The position numbers were made by a program, and so were the translations under genes. Shown here one piece after another: positions 62,589 to 64,000 of a stretch of 64,000 nt of DNA. The stretch spans positions 498,501 to 562,500 of the forward strand of contig NZ_UGOA01000001.1 of the NCBI RefSeq assembly GCF_900452385.1, in the 5' to 3' direction. This DNA comes from Legionella donaldsonii. Lineage in GTDB: Bacteria > Pseudomonadota > Gammaproteobacteria > Legionellales > Legionellaceae. Within the stretch, counting starts at the first letter, position 1; each line of letters starts with the position of its first letter. Below the pieces are notes generated by a model that was not told the origin of the DNA, made no database searches, and saw nothing but the letters and a program-made list of their open reading frames with translations.

Positions 62589-64000
62589 TTATAATCCATC
62601 TTTACTGGGTTCAATAGAATTTTGAACTAATTCGGCCGAAAATTCCTCTTTCAACTGGTGAAGGAATGGGTCATTTTGCAGGGCTATTTCTGCTTCTTGT
62701 TGACGCAAGCCTTGAGCAATCTGTTTTTTCTGGGCCGGCGATGATTGTACAGCTTCACCAGTACTTAGTACAATTTTAATCGATTCCTTATAATAGGTAC
62801 CTAAAGCCTGTTCTAAACGACTTGTAACCGCGGGAGTAAATAAGGATTGGTGGCCTCTAGCAACCCGCAGCGTTATTTCACGCCCAGTTTTTGCTATTAG
62901 TTCAGCATTTTCAGCTGCATTGAGCGTTAGACCTGTCAACTTCAGTTGAGTTACGATCACACTCCAATCGTCAGATATCGTTAAGACAGATTCTTGCACA
63001 ACAGGCTGCTGCAATGGTGTAGGTGGTTCTGGTTCTATTGTGCTTCTATTGTTTGCTTCAATAATAACCGGCTCTGCCTGCTTATCCGATTTAATCAACG
63101 GCAGACTGGAATTTTCCTCAAGCACCAGGGGTTTTTTAGCGGCTACTTCATAGGCTAGTGGTGGTGTATTCGCTTTTCCCGCTGGCTTGAATGTCAACAT
63201 ACGCAGCATGATCATTTCAAAACCAACAGCCAAGGTTGGGGCCAGATACATTTCTTCAGAGCCTTTAAGACCAATGTGATAAAATAATTGCACATCTTCC
63301 GGGCTAAAATGCTTGGCTAATACTTTGACTTCCAACTGGGTAGCTATGAGTGGATTTCCATCAGACAAAGTCTGTGTGACAGTGATTTGGTGCAGGTAAT
63401 CCAATAAGGAGTCGAGCACATAGCGGAAATGTCCTCCTTCAACCGCAATTTGTCTGCTGACCTGAATAAGTTGTTGAGCGTCGAGTGCTGCCAGAGCATT
63501 TAAAAGTTGAATAGCATAGTCTTGTTGCGTATACCCCAGGATTGATTTTACTACCCGCGTTTGTAAGCAATCATCACTACTGGCAATTGCTTGATCGAGG
63601 AGACTCAAGGCATCGCGCATGCTTCCTTTAGCTACTTTGGCTAAAAGCTCTATAGCCTCTATTTCAAAGGGTAGCTGTTCTTCATTGAGAATATGTTGCA
63701 AATGCTGACTAATCAATTCTGAGGGTAAATGCTTGAGACTAAACTGCAGGCAGCGCGAAAGGACTGTAACAGGTAATTTTTGTGGATCAGTCGTAGCCAA
63801 TAGGAATTTGACATGAGCTGGTGGTTCTTCCAGCGTTTTTAACAACGCATTGAAACTATGTTGAGAGAGCATATGTACTTCATCAATCAAGTAGATTTTG
63901 AAGCGACCGTTAGTTGGTGAGTACTGGACATTTTCCAATAGTTCGCGCGTATCTTCCACCCGTGTTCTGGAGGCGCCGTCAATTTCGATTAAATCGATGA
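62589..64000 (-). CDS. dnaX: DNA polymerase III subunit gamma/tau (5' end outside window)
   Basis: About 470 C-terminal residues are seen. The clamp-loader AAA+ part has IEIDGASRTRVEDTRELL, Walker B YLIDEVHMLS, and the SRC motif VLSRCLQF; Walker A and the start lie beyond the right edge. It is followed by domain III and a Pro/Glu-rich linker (near 63000-63180), then the polymerase-binding domain of tau. It loads the beta clamp and joins the core polymerases. It is the first gene of the dnaX-ebfC-recR operon. Confidence 0.96.
   Translation of the reverse strand, partial: IDLIEIDGASRTRVEDTRELLENVQYSPTNGRFKIYLIDEVHMLSQHSFNALLKTLEEPPAHVKFLLATTDPQKLPVTVLSRCLQFSLKHLPSELISQHLQHILNEEQLPFEIEAIELLAKVAKGSMRDALSLLDQAIASSDDCLQTRVVKSILGYTQQDYAIQLLNALAALDAQQLIQVSRQIAVEGGHFRYVLDSLLDYLHQITVTQTLSDGNPLIATQLEVKVLAKHFSPEDVQLFYHIGLKGSEEMYLAPTLAVGFEMIMLRMLTFKPAGKANTPPLAYEVAAKKPLVLEENSSLPLIKSDKQAEPVIIEANNRSTIEPEPPTPLQQPVVQESVLTISDDWSVIVTQLKLTGLTLNAAENAELIAKTGREITLRVARGHQSLFTPAVTSRLEQALGTYYKESIKIVLSTGEAVQSSPAQKKQIAQGLRQQEAEIALQNDPFLHQLKEEFSAELVQNSIEPSKDGL

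Noticed and set aside
1..64000. CRISPR array
   Set aside because: The repeated hairpins are isolated, kilobases apart and not separated by uniform spacers; no cas gene is present.

Overview
The window is AT-rich, gene-dense gammaproteobacterial chromosome and almost certainly comes from a Legionella species. The evidence is a run of large proteins with eukaryotic-like domains (RasGEF, J-domain, leucine-rich repeats, ankyrin-like repeats) and long orphan helical-repeat proteins. These are typical of candidate Dot/Icm effectors, and they sit next to secreted proteins of the type exported by a type II system. No species can be assigned from sequence alone. No tRNA, rRNA, CRISPR array or intact insertion sequence was found.

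Layout. Bases 1-3.3 kb are an eroded accessory patch. It holds the end of an alpha/beta hydrolase and remnants of an XRE antitoxin-like HTH, a tyrosine recombinase and a serine recombinase, mixed with two GNAT genes, a GAF-GGDEF cyclase and a DUF2892 protein. Bases 3.3-6.1 kb hold an EAL protein, a hemolysin-III family protein and a cold-shock protein. Bases 6.5-36.8 kb are an accessory/virulence region. It contains a 1187-residue helical-repeat protein, a GFA-family protein, two Asp-box secreted proteins around a sedolisin protease, a RasGEF protein, an outer-membrane barrel, a J-domain pseudogene, an MFS transporter, several orphan candidate effectors, an LRR protein and a three-gene ABC exporter. 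Bases 36.9-51.5 kb are mixed: an AhpD-like protein, an ASPIC/UnbV repeat protein, a CPBP protease, an ankyrin-like protein, a SagB-like nitroreductase, a hybrid histidine kinase and a single-module nonribosomal peptide synthetase. Bases 51.5-64 kb are core genome: ogt, rplS-trmD-rimM-rpsP, ffh, a CorB-like protein, an atypical response regulator, a sulfatase-family membrane protein, a DUF547 protein, recR, ebfC and dnaX (cut by the window end).

The most novel signal is a set of three tiny genes (2296-2454, 11327-11503, 36648-36815). Each encodes a 52-58 residue peptide with a double-glycine leader. Two are clear paralogues sharing PSKN and EDLKNISGG before unrelated tails; the third has a divergent leader (LSTKELNKVAGG). 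They look like precursors of exported peptides (microcin/bacteriocin-like or signalling), scattered among effector genes, and standard gene calling easily misses two of them. The second is a dispersed family of intergenic stem-loops (arms AGGGCTTGA / TCAAGCCCT) in which the loop is conserved as well as the stem. It lies mostly just 3' of accessory genes, including two of the three peptide genes. The third is the synthetase at 45954-50180, which fuses an N-terminal formyltransferase to half a condensation domain, an adenylation domain, a carrier and a thioesterase.
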